Assembly: GCF_025567165.1 (NCBI RefSeq)
Contig: NZ_JAOQKC010000001.1
Span: forward strand, 62,001 to 126,000
Length of the DNA stretch: 64,000 nt
Direction of reading: 5' to 3'
Source: Laedolimicola ammoniilytica
GTDB lineage: Bacteria > Bacillota > Clostridia > Lachnospirales > Lachnospiraceae
This document shows positions 55,201 through 63,285 of the stretch, one piece after another. Every line of letters begins with the position of its first letter. Within the stretch, counting starts at the first letter, position 1. Under the pieces are notes generated by a model, which did not search any database, was not told the DNA's origin, and saw only the letters and a program-made list of their open reading frames with translations. The translations under genes and the position numbers were made by a program.

Positions 55201-58043
55201 ATAGAGGACGCAGACGGAAAAGAGCGCCGCGTGCTGAATGCCAAGGAGACCACCCTGGCGGCTCAAAAACAGCAGGCGATCCGGGAAGCCTTTAGGGACT
55301 GGATCTGGAGAGACCCGGAGCGCCGCCAGACTTTGGTGAGCCAGTACAACGAGGAAATGAACTCTACCCGTCCCCGTGAATATGATGGCAGTCACATCAC
55401 TTTTGGAGGCATGAACCCGGCCATTACCCTGCGGGAACACCAGAAAAGCGCCATTGCCCATGTGCTGTATGGAGGAAATACCCTGTTGGCACATGAAGTA
55501 GGCGCAGGCAAAACTTTTGAAATGGTAGCTGCTTCGATGGAAGCCAAACGCCTGGGACTGTGCCAGAAATCTCTCTTTGTGGTTCCAAACCATCTGACAG
55601 AGCAGTGGGCGTCGGAGTTTCTGCGTCTCTATCCTTCTGCCAACATCTTAGTCACCACCAAAAAGGACTTTGAGACCCATAACCGCAAGAAGTTCTGCGC
55701 CCGTATTGCGACCGGTGACTACGACGCCATCATCATGGGACACAGCCAGTTTGAGCGTATCCCCATCAGCCGGGAGCGTCAGGAACGGCTTCTCTATGAA
55801 CAGATCGACGAGATCACTGAGGGAATTGCAGAGGTACAGGCCAGCGGCGGCGAGCGTTTTACCGTCAAGCAGCTGGAGCGTACCAGAAAGTCTCTGGAAG
55901 CCAGACTGGAAAAGCTGCAAGCCGAGGGGCGAAAAGACGATGTGGTAACTTTTGAGCAGCTGGGGGTGGACCGTTTATTTGTGGACGAGGCCCACAACTA
56001 CAAAAACCTGTTTTTATACACAAAAATGCGAAATGTGGCTGGTCTTTCCACATCGGACGCGCAGAAATCCTCCGATATGTTTGCCAAGTGCCGCTATATG
56101 GACGAGATCACCGGAAATCGTGGTGTGATCTTTGCCACCGGCACCCCGGTCAGCAACTCCATGACCGAGCTTTACACCATGCAGCGTTATCTTCAGTATG
56201 AACGCCTGCAAGAGCTGAACATGACCCACTTCGACTGTTGGGCTTCCCGATTTGGGGAGACCGTCACAGCATTGGAGCTGGCACCGGAAGGCACCGGCTA
56301 CCGGGCAAGAACGAGATTCAGCAAGTTCTTTAACCTGCCGGAGCTGATGAACCTGTTCAAAGAAGTGGCTGACATTAAGACTGCCGACCAGCTGAATCTG
56401 CCTACCCCGGAAGTGGAATACCACAACATCGTGGCGCAGCCTACCGAACATCAGCAGGAAATGGTCAAAGCTCTTTCGGAGCGTGCATCGCTGGTACACA
56501 GCGGAACTGTTGACCCGTCCCAGGATAACATGCTCAAGATTACCTCGGATGGCCGTAAGTTGGGGCTTGACCAGAGGATCGTCAACCAGATGCTGCCGGA
56601 CGAACCTGGCACAAAGGTCAATCAGTGTGTGGACAACATCATGCAGATCTGGCGGGACGGCAAAGCTGACAAGCTGACCCAGCTGGTGTTCTGCGACATT
56701 TCTACACCACAGGCCAAAGCTCCTGCAAGCAAGGCGGCGAAAACGCTGGATAATCCACTGCTTCACGCATTGGAAGGCGCTGTGCCTCTGCCGGAACAGG
56801 AACCGACCTTTACGGTATATGACGATATTCGTCAGAAACTCATTGCTCAGGGGATGCCTGCCGACCAGATCGCTTTTATCCATGAAGCCAATACCGAAGT
56901 GCGGANNNNNNNNNNNNNNNNNNNNNNNNNNNNNNNNNNNNNNNNNNNNNNNNNNNNNNNNNNNNNNNNNNNNNNNNNNNNNNNNNNNNNNNNNNNNNNN
57001 NNNNNNNNNNNNNNNNNNNNNNNNNNNNNNNNNNNNNNNNNNNNNNNNNNNNNNNNNNNNNNNNNNNNNNNNNNNNNNNNNNNNNNNNNNNNNNNNNNNN
57101 NNNNNNNNNNNNNNNNNNNNNNNNNNNNNNNNNNNNNNNNNNNNNNNNNNNNNNNNNNNNNNNNNNNNNNNNNNNNNNNNNNNNNNNNNNNNNNNNNNNN
57201 NNNNNNNNNNNNNNGCCGGTACGCTCCTGCGATGATGTGGATGAAACCGCCCTCAGTTTTGCAGAGATCAAGGCTCTGTGTGCCGGAGATCCCCGCATCA
57301 AGGAGCGCATGGATTTGGATGTGGAGGTATCCCGCCTGAAGCTGATGAAAGCCGACCACCAGAGCAAGCAATATCGTCTGGAGGACCAGCTGCTCAAATA
57401 CTTCCCGGAGGAGATTGAAAAGCACAAGGGCTTTATCAAGGGCTTTGAATCCGATCTGGAGGTTTTGGCAGCGCACCCGCACCCGGAGGACGGTTTTGCT
57501 GGTATGGAAATCCGTGGCGATCTGCTGACCGATAAGGAGAACGCCGGCGCAGCCCTTTTGGATGCCTGCAAGGAGGTTAAAACCTCCGATCCGGTGCAGA
57601 TCGGCAACTACCGGGGGTATGCCATGTCCGTGGAATTTTCCGCTTGGAAACAGGAGTATACGCTCCTGCTGAAAGGACAGATGACCCACCGGGCAACCCT
57701 TGGTACAGACCCTCGCGGAAATCTTACCCGTATCGACAATGCCCTTGCTCAGATGCCCCAGCGTCTGGAGTCGGCAAAGGCACAGCTGGATAACCTCTGT
57801 CAGCAGCAAGCTGCGGCAAAGGAGGAAGTCGGAAAGCCATTCCTTTATGAAGAAGAACTGAGATGCAAAAACGCCCGTCTGGTGGAGCTGGATACCCTGC
57901 TCAACATCGACGGAAAGGGACAGGCACACACCGAGTCTGTTGTTGCCAAAAGTACACGGCCTTCGGTGCTGGATAACCTAAAACGCCCGGTGCAACCCCG
58001 CAGTACAGACAAGAAACCAAAACAGCTTGAGGAGGTGCGATAA
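49237..58043 (+). CDS. Giant ICE protein: LtrC/ArdC-like, adenine methyltransferase and SNF2-type helicase (two gaps)
   Basis: About 2930 residues, AAAGGAGG upstream. Domains: ArdC/LtrC-like N-terminus (about 1-255, YPFHEQLMIYAQRPDA), a Pro/Arg/Glu-rich linker (257-376) that overlaps tnpV in another frame, several unassigned domains, an N6-adenine methyltransferase-like domain (LEPSMGVGNFFGML about 1411; motif IV as GNVPFG about 1473), and an SNF2/DEAD-like helicase (AHEVGAGKTFE about 2085; VDEAHNYKN about 2248; ATGTPVSNSM). N runs at 51735-51962 and 56906-57214 cut it. Similar architecture occurs in phage and plasmid anti-restriction proteins such as DarB; protection of the incoming ICE is a reasonable inference. 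Confidence 0.88.
50009..50365 (+). CDS. tnpV: TnpV-family protein encoded in an alternative frame inside the giant helicase gene
   Basis: 118 residues, wholly within the larger gene but in another frame on the same strand. AAAGGAG lies 8 nt before ATG 50009. It is a convincing homologue of the IME1 TnpV: TYIQNGDYLIPD, KPLGKYGRMRKTYLKEHRP, RLEQMMPQLAKEAGATE, NTCKAQAEEILMAELI. The host frame here encodes a low-complexity linker rich in R, P, E and G, which suggests that tnpV was inserted first as a coding unit and the other frame stayed open. Function unknown. Confidence 0.85.
   Translation: MNNPMTYIQNGDYLIPDLKLSQQPEKPLGKYGRMRKTYLKEHRPILYNQMLLSEKLYPHLIEIDETAQSRLEQMMPQLAKEAGATEELKASDPMKWVGLMNTCKAQAEEILMAELINS
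51735..51962. other. Assembly gap (228 N) in the giant helicase gene
   Basis: Run of N; the frame is kept across it. Confidence 0.95.
56906..57214. other. Assembly gap (309 N) in the giant helicase gene
   Basis: Run of N inside the helicase C-terminal domain; the continuing frame afterward (SCDDVDETALSFAEIK, ending at 58043) differs, so the length is estimated. Confidence 0.95.
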
Positions 58044-58044
58044 C

Positions 58045-58863
58045 ATGAATACTAACGATCTGAATACAGCCCTTTATGAAAAGATGGCTGCCGAACAGGA
58101 CAAGTTCCGGGACTGGCTGAAAAGACAGCCCCCGGAAGAAATCCTGCACCACACCTATGAGTACACGGTTCGTGAGGACATTGTGATGGCGATGGAGGAA
58201 CTGGAGCTGACTGATGCCCAGGCTCAGGCACTTTTGGAATCTCCCTCTCCGCTGGCGGATGTGTACCGCTATTTTGAAAAGTTGGAGACCGGTTATATGG
58301 ATGTGATCCGGGACAGCATTGAGAACCGTGCCGATGATGTGTGCAGAGCCAAAGAGGAACTGCGAACAACACCGGTCTATCCCCATTCTGCCGCCTATGC
58401 GAGAGAACATGGGGAGTTGGAGCAGTACCGGGCTTCCAACAATGCAAATCTCCAATGCAAGGAGTCCATTGAAGCGGCGGTGCGGGAACACTTCGACGGA
58501 ATGTATCTCAGTCACGATGCGGCAAAGGGTGTGATCGAGATCTATGGCATGGAGCGTGTGGCTATGGTTCTGGCTAACACCGTCCAGCTTCAGGACTGGG
58601 ATGGGCGCTACTCCCGACGCAACAAAGAATGGGCTAAGACCATTCCCAACGATAATCCCGAAACTGTCCGTTGTGGTTATGCCTTAAACAGCCACCCTGC
58701 TGTGCTGGATGGCTTTATTGATCTGGTGCGTGTAGAACAGCAGCGCAGCCGTACTCAGGGAGAAAAACTGCAACCGTCCCGCCCCTCAGTACGGGATAAG
58801 CTCAAACAGGAGCTGCCTGCCCATAAGCCTGCCGCCCCGAAGAAACGGGAGCCGGAGCGATAA
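58045..58863 (+). CDS. DUF3848-DUF3849 ICE protein
   Basis: 272 residues from ATG 58045 (GAGGAGG upstream, 1 nt after the helicase stop). The N-terminal part (KQPPEEILHHTYEYTVREDIVMAMEE in pieces) is DUF3848 and the second (PVYPHSAAYAREHGELEQYR; LANTVQLQDWDGRYSRRNKEWA) is DUF3849. Both are known only from conjugative elements of Firmicutes. The C-terminus is Pro/Lys-rich. Its linkage to the helicase suggests a common task. Confidence 0.85.
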   Translation: MNTNDLNTALYEKMAAEQDKFRDWLKRQPPEEILHHTYEYTVREDIVMAMEELELTDAQAQALLESPSPLADVYRYFEKLETGYMDVIRDSIENRADDVCRAKEELRTTPVYPHSAAYAREHGELEQYRASNNANLQCKESIEAAVREHFDGMYLSHDAAKGVIEIYGMERVAMVLANTVQLQDWDGRYSRRNKEWAKTIPNDNPETVRCGYALNSHPAVLDGFIDLVRVEQQRSRTQGEKLQPSRPSVRDKLKQELPAHKPAAPKKREPER

Positions 58864-58865
58864 CT

Positions 58866-59204
58866 ATGGCAAAGCGTAAGCGGGATATGCAATTAAACTT
58901 TAGAGTTTCAGCGGAGGAGCTTGCTGTGATTGAGCAAAAAATGTCTCAGTTTGGAACCTCCAACCGTGAAGCCTATCTAAGAAAAATGGCGCTGGATGGG
59001 TATGTAGTCAAGCTGGAGCTGCCGGAGTTGAAGGAGCTTGTTTCCCTGATGCGCCGAAGCAGCAACAACTTAAACCAGCTGACCCGTAAAGTGCATGAGA
59101 CTGGACGGGTTTATGATGCTGACTTGGAGGATATATCCCAGCGGCAGGAACAGTTATGGGAGGGCGTAGAGGAAATTCTTACCCAGCTTTCCAAACTTTT
59201 ATAA
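58866..59204 (+). CDS. mobC: MobC-family relaxosome protein of the ICE
   Basis: 112 residues, starting 2 nt after DUF3849. Ribbon-helix-helix N-terminus (MQLNFRVSAEELAVIEQKM) and the MobC-type MRRSSNNLNQLTRKVHETG. It should assist the ICE relaxase (63286 onward); the AbiE operon and an IS now lie between the two. Distinct from the IME2 MobC. Confidence 0.85.
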   Translation: MAKRKRDMQLNFRVSAEELAVIEQKMSQFGTSNREAYLRKMALDGYVVKLELPELKELVSLMRRSSNNLNQLTRKVHETGRVYDADLEDISQRQEQLWEGVEEILTQLSKLL

Positions 59205-59224
59205 CAGGGATAGATACTCCATTT

Positions 59225-59272
59225 GCGGAGGGAGGAACGGCATTACTTCGCTGCTCCTCTCTCCGCTTTTTC
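59225..59272 (+). terminator. Terminator after the ICE mobC
   Basis: GCGGAGGGAGGA and a matching CCTCTCTCCGC form a long stem followed by TTTTTCTTTTT. The 59205-59359 interval holds nothing else. Confidence 0.75.
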
Positions 59273-59359
59273 TTTTTATCGGTATCCTTGTCTTTTGCCT
59301 GCCCATGCCGGATAATATGATTAGAAAAGATACCAAGAACGCTGCAAGGAGGAAATAAC

Positions 59360-59659
59360 ATGAAGATTTTGAAAGGGCTTTTGATGATTATAACTGCACC
59401 GGTCACTTTGGTGCTGACGCTTTTTGTCTGGCTCTGCACGGGGCTGATCTACATATCCGGTCTGGTGCTTGGTCTGCTCAGCACTGTAATTGCTCTGCTT
59501 GGCGTGGCTGTGCTTATTACCTATTCCCCGCAGAATGGTGTGATTTTGCTGGTTATGGCATTTTTGATTAGCCCGATGGGGCTGCCACTGGCTGCAATCT
59601 GGCTACTGGGCAAGGTGCAGAGTTTGAAATTTGCAATTCAGGAGTTGGTTTATGGATAA
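59360..59659 (+). CDS. CD1845-like small membrane protein
   Basis: 99 residues with AAGGAGG upstream. Two or three hydrophobic segments (about 7-31, 34-55 and 58-83) make it an integral membrane protein. It resembles CD1845-type proteins coded next to the relaxase in C. difficile CTn elements. Function unknown; its placement suggests a link to transfer or surface exclusion. Confidence 0.7.
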   Translation: MKILKGLLMIITAPVTLVLTLFVWLCTGLIYISGLVLGLLSTVIALLGVAVLITYSPQNGVILLVMAFLISPMGLPLAAIWLLGKVQSLKFAIQELVYG

Positions 59660-59730
59660 AAATACGCAAAACCATAAAAATGCCAGACACCGTCTGTTAA
59701 ATTTGGGAAAAGGAATTTTATATCCACGAC

Positions 59731-59765
59731 TTTACTTTTGAACTAATATTGAATATAATATTAGT
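59731..59765 (+). promoter_or_regulatory. Promoter and autoregulatory operator of the abiE operon
   Basis: TTTACT (59731-59736), 17 nt, perfect TATAAT (59754-59759). A perfect 9-bp dyad ACTAATATT (59742-59750) / AATATTAGT (59757-59765) with a 6-nt spacer covers the -10. AbiEi antitoxins are known to bind inverted repeats in their promoters, so this is the likely operator. Confidence 0.75.
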
Positions 59766-59780
59766 ACGAAAGGAAGTGAC

Positions 59781-60377
59781 ATGATGGGACAATTTGAACA
59801 GCTGGATCAGATGCTAACAGCACAAGAAGGAATGCTGCGAACATCGCAGGTCGTATCTTCGGGAATTTCAAAGCCGGTATTTTATGATTATGTGCGTTCA
59901 CGAGATTTGGATAGAGTCGCACATGGGATTTATCTGTCCAAAGATTCCTGGGTGGATGCCATGTATCTGCTTCATTTGCGATTTGAACAAGCAGTATTTT
60001 CACATGAAACAGCTTTATTTTTTCACGATCTGACAGACCGTGAACCAATAGAATATACAGTTACGGTCAAAACTGGATGCAATCCAAGCAAAATGAAAGC
60101 AGAAGGCATTCAAGTTTTTACGATTAAAGCAGACTTACATGATGTAGGACTTACAACAGCGAAAACTCCGTTCGGGCATACTGTGCCGGTTTATGATATG
60201 GAGCGAACGATCTGTGATTTGCTCAGAAGCCGTAGCAGAATTGAAATTCAGACCTTTCAGGGAGCACTGAAAGCGTATGCCCGTAGAAAAGATAAGAACC
60301 TGCGAGCTTTAATGCAATATGCTGGGATGTTCAAGGTGGAAAAAATTTTACGACAGTATTTGGAGGTACTTTTATGA
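59781..60377 (+). CDS. abiEi: AbiEi-family antitoxin (type IV toxin-antitoxin)
   Basis: 198 residues. The N-terminal winged-helix domain (RTSQVVSSGISKPVFYDYVRSRDLDRVAHGIYL in pieces) is typical of AbiEi and binds the operon promoter; the C-terminal domain counters the toxin. AGGAAG lies upstream; ATG 59781 or 59784 may be used. Ends in a 4-nt overlap with the toxin gene. Serves ICE maintenance or phage abortive infection. Confidence 0.9.
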   Translation: MMGQFEQLDQMLTAQEGMLRTSQVVSSGISKPVFYDYVRSRDLDRVAHGIYLSKDSWVDAMYLLHLRFEQAVFSHETALFFHDLTDREPIEYTVTVKTGCNPSKMKAEGIQVFTIKADLHDVGLTTAKTPFGHTVPVYDMERTICDLLRSRSRIEIQTFQGALKAYARRKDKNLRALMQYAGMFKVEKILRQYLEVLL

Positions 60378-61228
60378 TAAAAACAGCAAGGCAGCTTAAA
60401 GATTTAATACGAAACCTTTCCAGAGAAAAATCCGCAGATGCTCAGATTTTAATGAGGAACTACATGATGGAGCGTTTTTTGGAGCGTATTTCTCTTTCTG
60501 AGTATCGTGATAAGTTTATCTTGAAGGGTGGTATGTTGGTAGCGGCTATGGTTGGATTGGATGCCCGCTCTACGATGGATTTGGATGCAACCATAAAAGG
60601 AGCTAATGTTAATGTGGAGGATATTGAGAATCTAATTTCATCAATCGTAACTGTTCCGATTGATGATGGTGTTAAATTTCAGCTGAAAAGTATTTCGGAG
60701 ATTATGGATGAAGCAGAGTATCCGGGGATTCGTGTCAGCATGAGTACAACATTCGATGGTGTAGTGACCCCTTTGAAAATTGATATTTCTACGGGAGATG
60801 CAATCACTCCAAGAGAGGTTCGGTATTCATTCAAACTTATGCTGGAAGATCGCTCCATTGATATTTGGGCTTATAATTTAGAAACTGTGCTGGCAGAAAA
60901 ACTGGAAACCATTATTACCAGAACCACAACCAATACCCGCATGAGAGATTTCTACGATATTTACATTTTAGAACAGCTGCATGGAACCACGCTGAACCCG
61001 AAAATTTTACATGATGCGCTTCTGGCAACTGCTCATAAACGGGGATCGGAGAAGTATCTTAACCAGGCTGAAGAAGTTTTTGACGAAGTGGAAAATGATT
61101 CGGTTATGCAAAAACTTTGGGAGGCATACCGTAAAAAGTTTTCTTATGCTTCTGATTTGGAATGGGATGTGATTATGAAAGCAATTCGCAGGTTATATGT
61201 TCTTTGCGAGAAGGGCATCAGCTTATGA
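60374..61228 (+). CDS. abiEii: AbiEii-family nucleotidyltransferase toxin
   Basis: 284 residues. The nucleotidyltransferase signature FILKGGMLVAAM with STMDLDAT (Gly52-Asp71) and the downstream DIWAYNLETVLAEKLETI and RMRDFYDIYIL motifs identify AbiEii/MenA-type toxins, which modify tRNA or other substrates with nucleotides. AbiE systems stop growth on phage infection. Intact. It overlaps both neighbours by 4 nt. Confidence 0.92.
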   Translation: MIKTARQLKDLIRNLSREKSADAQILMRNYMMERFLERISLSEYRDKFILKGGMLVAAMVGLDARSTMDLDATIKGANVNVEDIENLISSIVTVPIDDGVKFQLKSISEIMDEAEYPGIRVSMSTTFDGVVTPLKIDISTGDAITPREVRYSFKLMLEDRSIDIWAYNLETVLAEKLETIITRTTTNTRMRDFYDIYILEQLHGTTLNPKILHDALLATAHKRGSEKYLNQAEEVFDEVENDSVMQKLWEAYRKKFSYASDLEWDVIMKAIRRLYVLCEKGISL

Positions 61229-61551
61229 AAAAGCATGGACACTATTGTAAAGTTTGTGGTGAATACAAAGCCAACGAAAAATTTTCAGGCAAAGGTCATG
61301 CATCCCACATTTGTAAATCCTGTGCTTCGCTACCAGCAGAAACGCAGGCTGAACTGATGACACTGAATCGTCTTTTGAATCTTCCATGGAGGCTATCGAA
61401 AGAGCAGTTGTCCTGGCTGAAAAATCGACTAAAGGATAGGCGGCCTGATGTCCGTGCATTGGCGCAAGAGCAATATGAAATGAGATTTCCACCAAGACAC
61501 TTAGAAGATGATGAGTTCAATTTTTTCGATGAAGAAAGTTTTATAGAATAG
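61225..61551 (+). CDS. Zinc-ribbon protein in the abiE operon
   Basis: 108 residues, ATG 61225 overlapping the abiEii stop. CKVCGEYK at the start and CKSCAS 22 residues later form a four-cysteine zinc-binding site; the rest is helical and ends acidic (DDEFNFFDEESFIE). I do not know such a protein as a standard part of AbiE. Translational coupling says it is made with the pair; it may be a modulator or nucleic-acid-binding partner. Confidence 0.75.
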   Translation: MKKHGHYCKVCGEYKANEKFSGKGHASHICKSCASLPAETQAELMTLNRLLNLPWRLSKEQLSWLKNRLKDRRPDVRALAQEQYEMRFPPRHLEDDEFNFFDEESFIE

Positions 61552-61555
61552 TGAA

Positions 61556-61579
61556 AGCGGTCTGCTATGGCAGGCCGTT
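61556..61579. repeat. Left target duplication of the IS (copy of a terminator hairpin)
   Basis: The 22-24 nt flank contains CGGTCTGC-TATG-GCAGGCCG, a stem-loop. The same bases occur at 63236-63259 right of the IS. This copy lacks the T-tract. Confidence 0.85.
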
Positions 61580-61592
61580 CAGACTGTAGACA

Positions 61593-61620
61593 AAGCTCCT
61601 TCCTGTGAGGGAGCTTTTCT
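61593..61620 (+). terminator. Terminator just inside the left IS end
   Basis: AAGCTCC and GGGAGCTT form a stem followed by TTCTTG. It should stop transcripts entering the IS from the abiE operon. Confidence 0.65.
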
Positions 61621-61663
61621 TGTGTCATGACTGCAAAAATTATGTACTTACAAGCATATAAGA

Positions 61664-61715
61664 AGTAGTGAAAATGCCGTATTTACGGGACTTTTCACTA
61701 CTTTTTTGGTATAAT
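61664..61715 (+). promoter_or_regulatory. Second hairpin with T-tract and -10 of the transposase
   Basis: AGTAGTGAAAA (61664-61674) and TTTTCACTACT (61692-61702) form an 11-bp stem, followed by six T; a perfect TATAAT lies at 61710-61715. Entering polymerases would be blocked while the own weak promoter is kept, limiting transposase synthesis. Confidence 0.6.
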
Positions 61716-61745
61716 GAAAGTATCAAAATAAAGGCGGTGTTTCCT

Positions 61746-63209
61746 ATGATGACACAGAATGCAGATAAGAAAAGAGAACAGATTCAGATGTTCTGCATGG
61801 ATGACCTTGTTCCGCAGGATCATCTGCTGCGCCTGATTGACCAGGCAATCGACTGGAGTTTTATCTATGATCTTGTGATCGATAAATACAGTGCAGACAA
61901 TGGCCGCCCCAGCATGGATCCGGTCATGCTCATTAAAATTCCATTCATCCAGTATCTGTACGGCATCCGAAGCATGCGCCAGACAGTAAAAGAAATCGAA
62001 GTCAATGTCGCATACCGATGGTTCCTCGGTCTGGAAATGATGGACAAGGTTCCCCATTTCTCTACGTTTGGAAAGAATTATACCAGACGCTTTAAGAATA
62101 CTGATCTTTTTGAACAGATCTTTTCCCGTATCCTGCAGGAATGCTATAAATACAGACTGATTGATCCTTCCGAGGTCTTCGTGGATGCCACCCATGTAAA
62201 AGCACGGGCAAACAGCAAAAAGATGCGGAAACGGATTGCAGATGAGGAAGCACTGTTCTTCGAAGAGCAGTTAAAGAAGGAAATCAATGAAGACCGGGAA
62301 GCGCATGGGAAAAAGCCTCTGAAAGAAAAGAAGGAAGATCCCAAAGATCCCCCCTCCTGTGGTGGCAGCTCTGATGGAAAAGAAGAAAAAACGGTCAAGG
62401 AAAGTACAACGGATCCGGAAAGCGGATGGTTCCGAAAGGGTGAACATAAAAATGTTTTTGCGTATTCCGTGCAGACAGCCTGTGACAAAAACGGATGGAT
62501 TCTGGGTTATAGTGTAAATCCCGGCAACCAGCATGACAGCCGGACATTTAAATCCCTGTATGATAAGATAAAAGACATTGGCATTCAGACACTGGTAGCC
62601 GATGCAGGATACAAAACACCAGCGATAGCAAAGTTACTTCTGGATGATGGTATCACACCGCTTCTGCCGTATAAACGCCCCATGACCAAAGATGGTTTTT
62701 TCAAAAAAACCGAGTATGTGTATGATGAATATTTTGACTGCTATGTATGCCCGAACGATCAGGTGTTGGCTTATCATACGACGAACCGTTCCGGATACCG
62801 GGAATACAAGAGCTGCGGAATCGTCTGTGAAGGATGTCCATATCTGAAGCAGTGCACAGAAAGCAGGGATCATGTGAAGGTAGTGACCCGGCATATCTGG
62901 GAGCCGTACATGGAAAAGTGTGAGGATATCCGGCATACGATTGGGATGAAGGAAGTGTATGCGCAACGGAAAGAGACCGTAGAGCGCCTCTTCGGAACAG
63001 CAAAAGAAAACCACGGATTACGCTATACACAGATGATAGGAAAAGCCCGGATGGAAATGAAAGTCGGGCTTACGTTTGCCTGCATGAATCTGAAAAAACT
63101 GGCAAAGATGATAGCCAGGAAGGGAAAAAGGGGAACCCAAAAGTGTTTATTATTGATCAAGTACACACTTTTTGAACCCAAAACAAGAAAAACGCTTCTG
63201 GAGTGCTGA
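61746..63209 (+). CDS. IS1182-family transposase
   Basis: 487 residues from ATG 61746; the longer frame back to 61668 includes the upstream hairpin and is unlikely. N-terminal DUF772-type domain (PSMDPVMLIKIPFIQYLYGIRSMR in pieces), DDE domain with FVDATHVKA (first Asp), LVADAGYKTPAIA (second Asp) and the C-terminal Glu region (ETVERLFGTAKE), and an insertion with charged low complexity (about 185-225). Cys cluster CEGCPYLKQC present. It appears intact and active. Confidence 0.93.
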   Translation: MMTQNADKKREQIQMFCMDDLVPQDHLLRLIDQAIDWSFIYDLVIDKYSADNGRPSMDPVMLIKIPFIQYLYGIRSMRQTVKEIEVNVAYRWFLGLEMMDKVPHFSTFGKNYTRRFKNTDLFEQIFSRILQECYKYRLIDPSEVFVDATHVKARANSKKMRKRIADEEALFFEEQLKKEINEDREAHGKKPLKEKKEDPKDPPSCGGSSDGKEEKTVKESTTDPESGWFRKGEHKNVFAYSVQTACDKNGWILGYSVNPGNQHDSRTFKSLYDKIKDIGIQTLVADAGYKTPAIAKLLLDDGITPLLPYKRPMTKDGFFKKTEYVYDEYFDCYVCPNDQVLAYHTTNRSGYREYKSCGIVCEGCPYLKQCTESRDHVKVVTRHIWEPYMEKCEDIRHTIGMKEVYAQRKETVERLFGTAKENHGLRYTQMIGKARMEMKVGLTFACMNLKKLAKMIARKGKRGTQKCLLLIKYTLFEPKTRKTLLEC

Positions 63210-63259
63210 CCAAAAGCGTTTTGTCTACAGTCTGAGCGGTCTGCTATGGCAGGCCGTTT
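63190..63259 (+). terminator. Transposase terminator and original ICE terminator (right target copy)
   Basis: AAAACGCTT and AAGCGTTTT (about 63189-63222) make a stem at the transposase stop. Just outside the IS, CGGTCTGC-TATG-GCAGGCCG followed by TTTTCTTTT (63238-63267) is a complete Rho-independent terminator and the second copy of the duplicated target. Confidence 0.75.
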
Positions 63260-63285
63260 TCTTTTCGGGAAGGAGGTCTGACCTA

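Larger units (their letters stand above)
61579..63236 (+). mobile_element. IS1182-family insertion sequence
   Basis: 1658 bp, bounded by perfect 16-bp inverted repeats TCAGACTGTAGACAAA (61579-61594) and TTTGTCTACAGTCTGA (63221-63236). Contains one intact transposase gene. Flanked by a 22-24 bp direct repeat, in line with the variable, long duplications of this family. It separates the abiE operon from the ICE relaxase. Confidence 0.9.
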
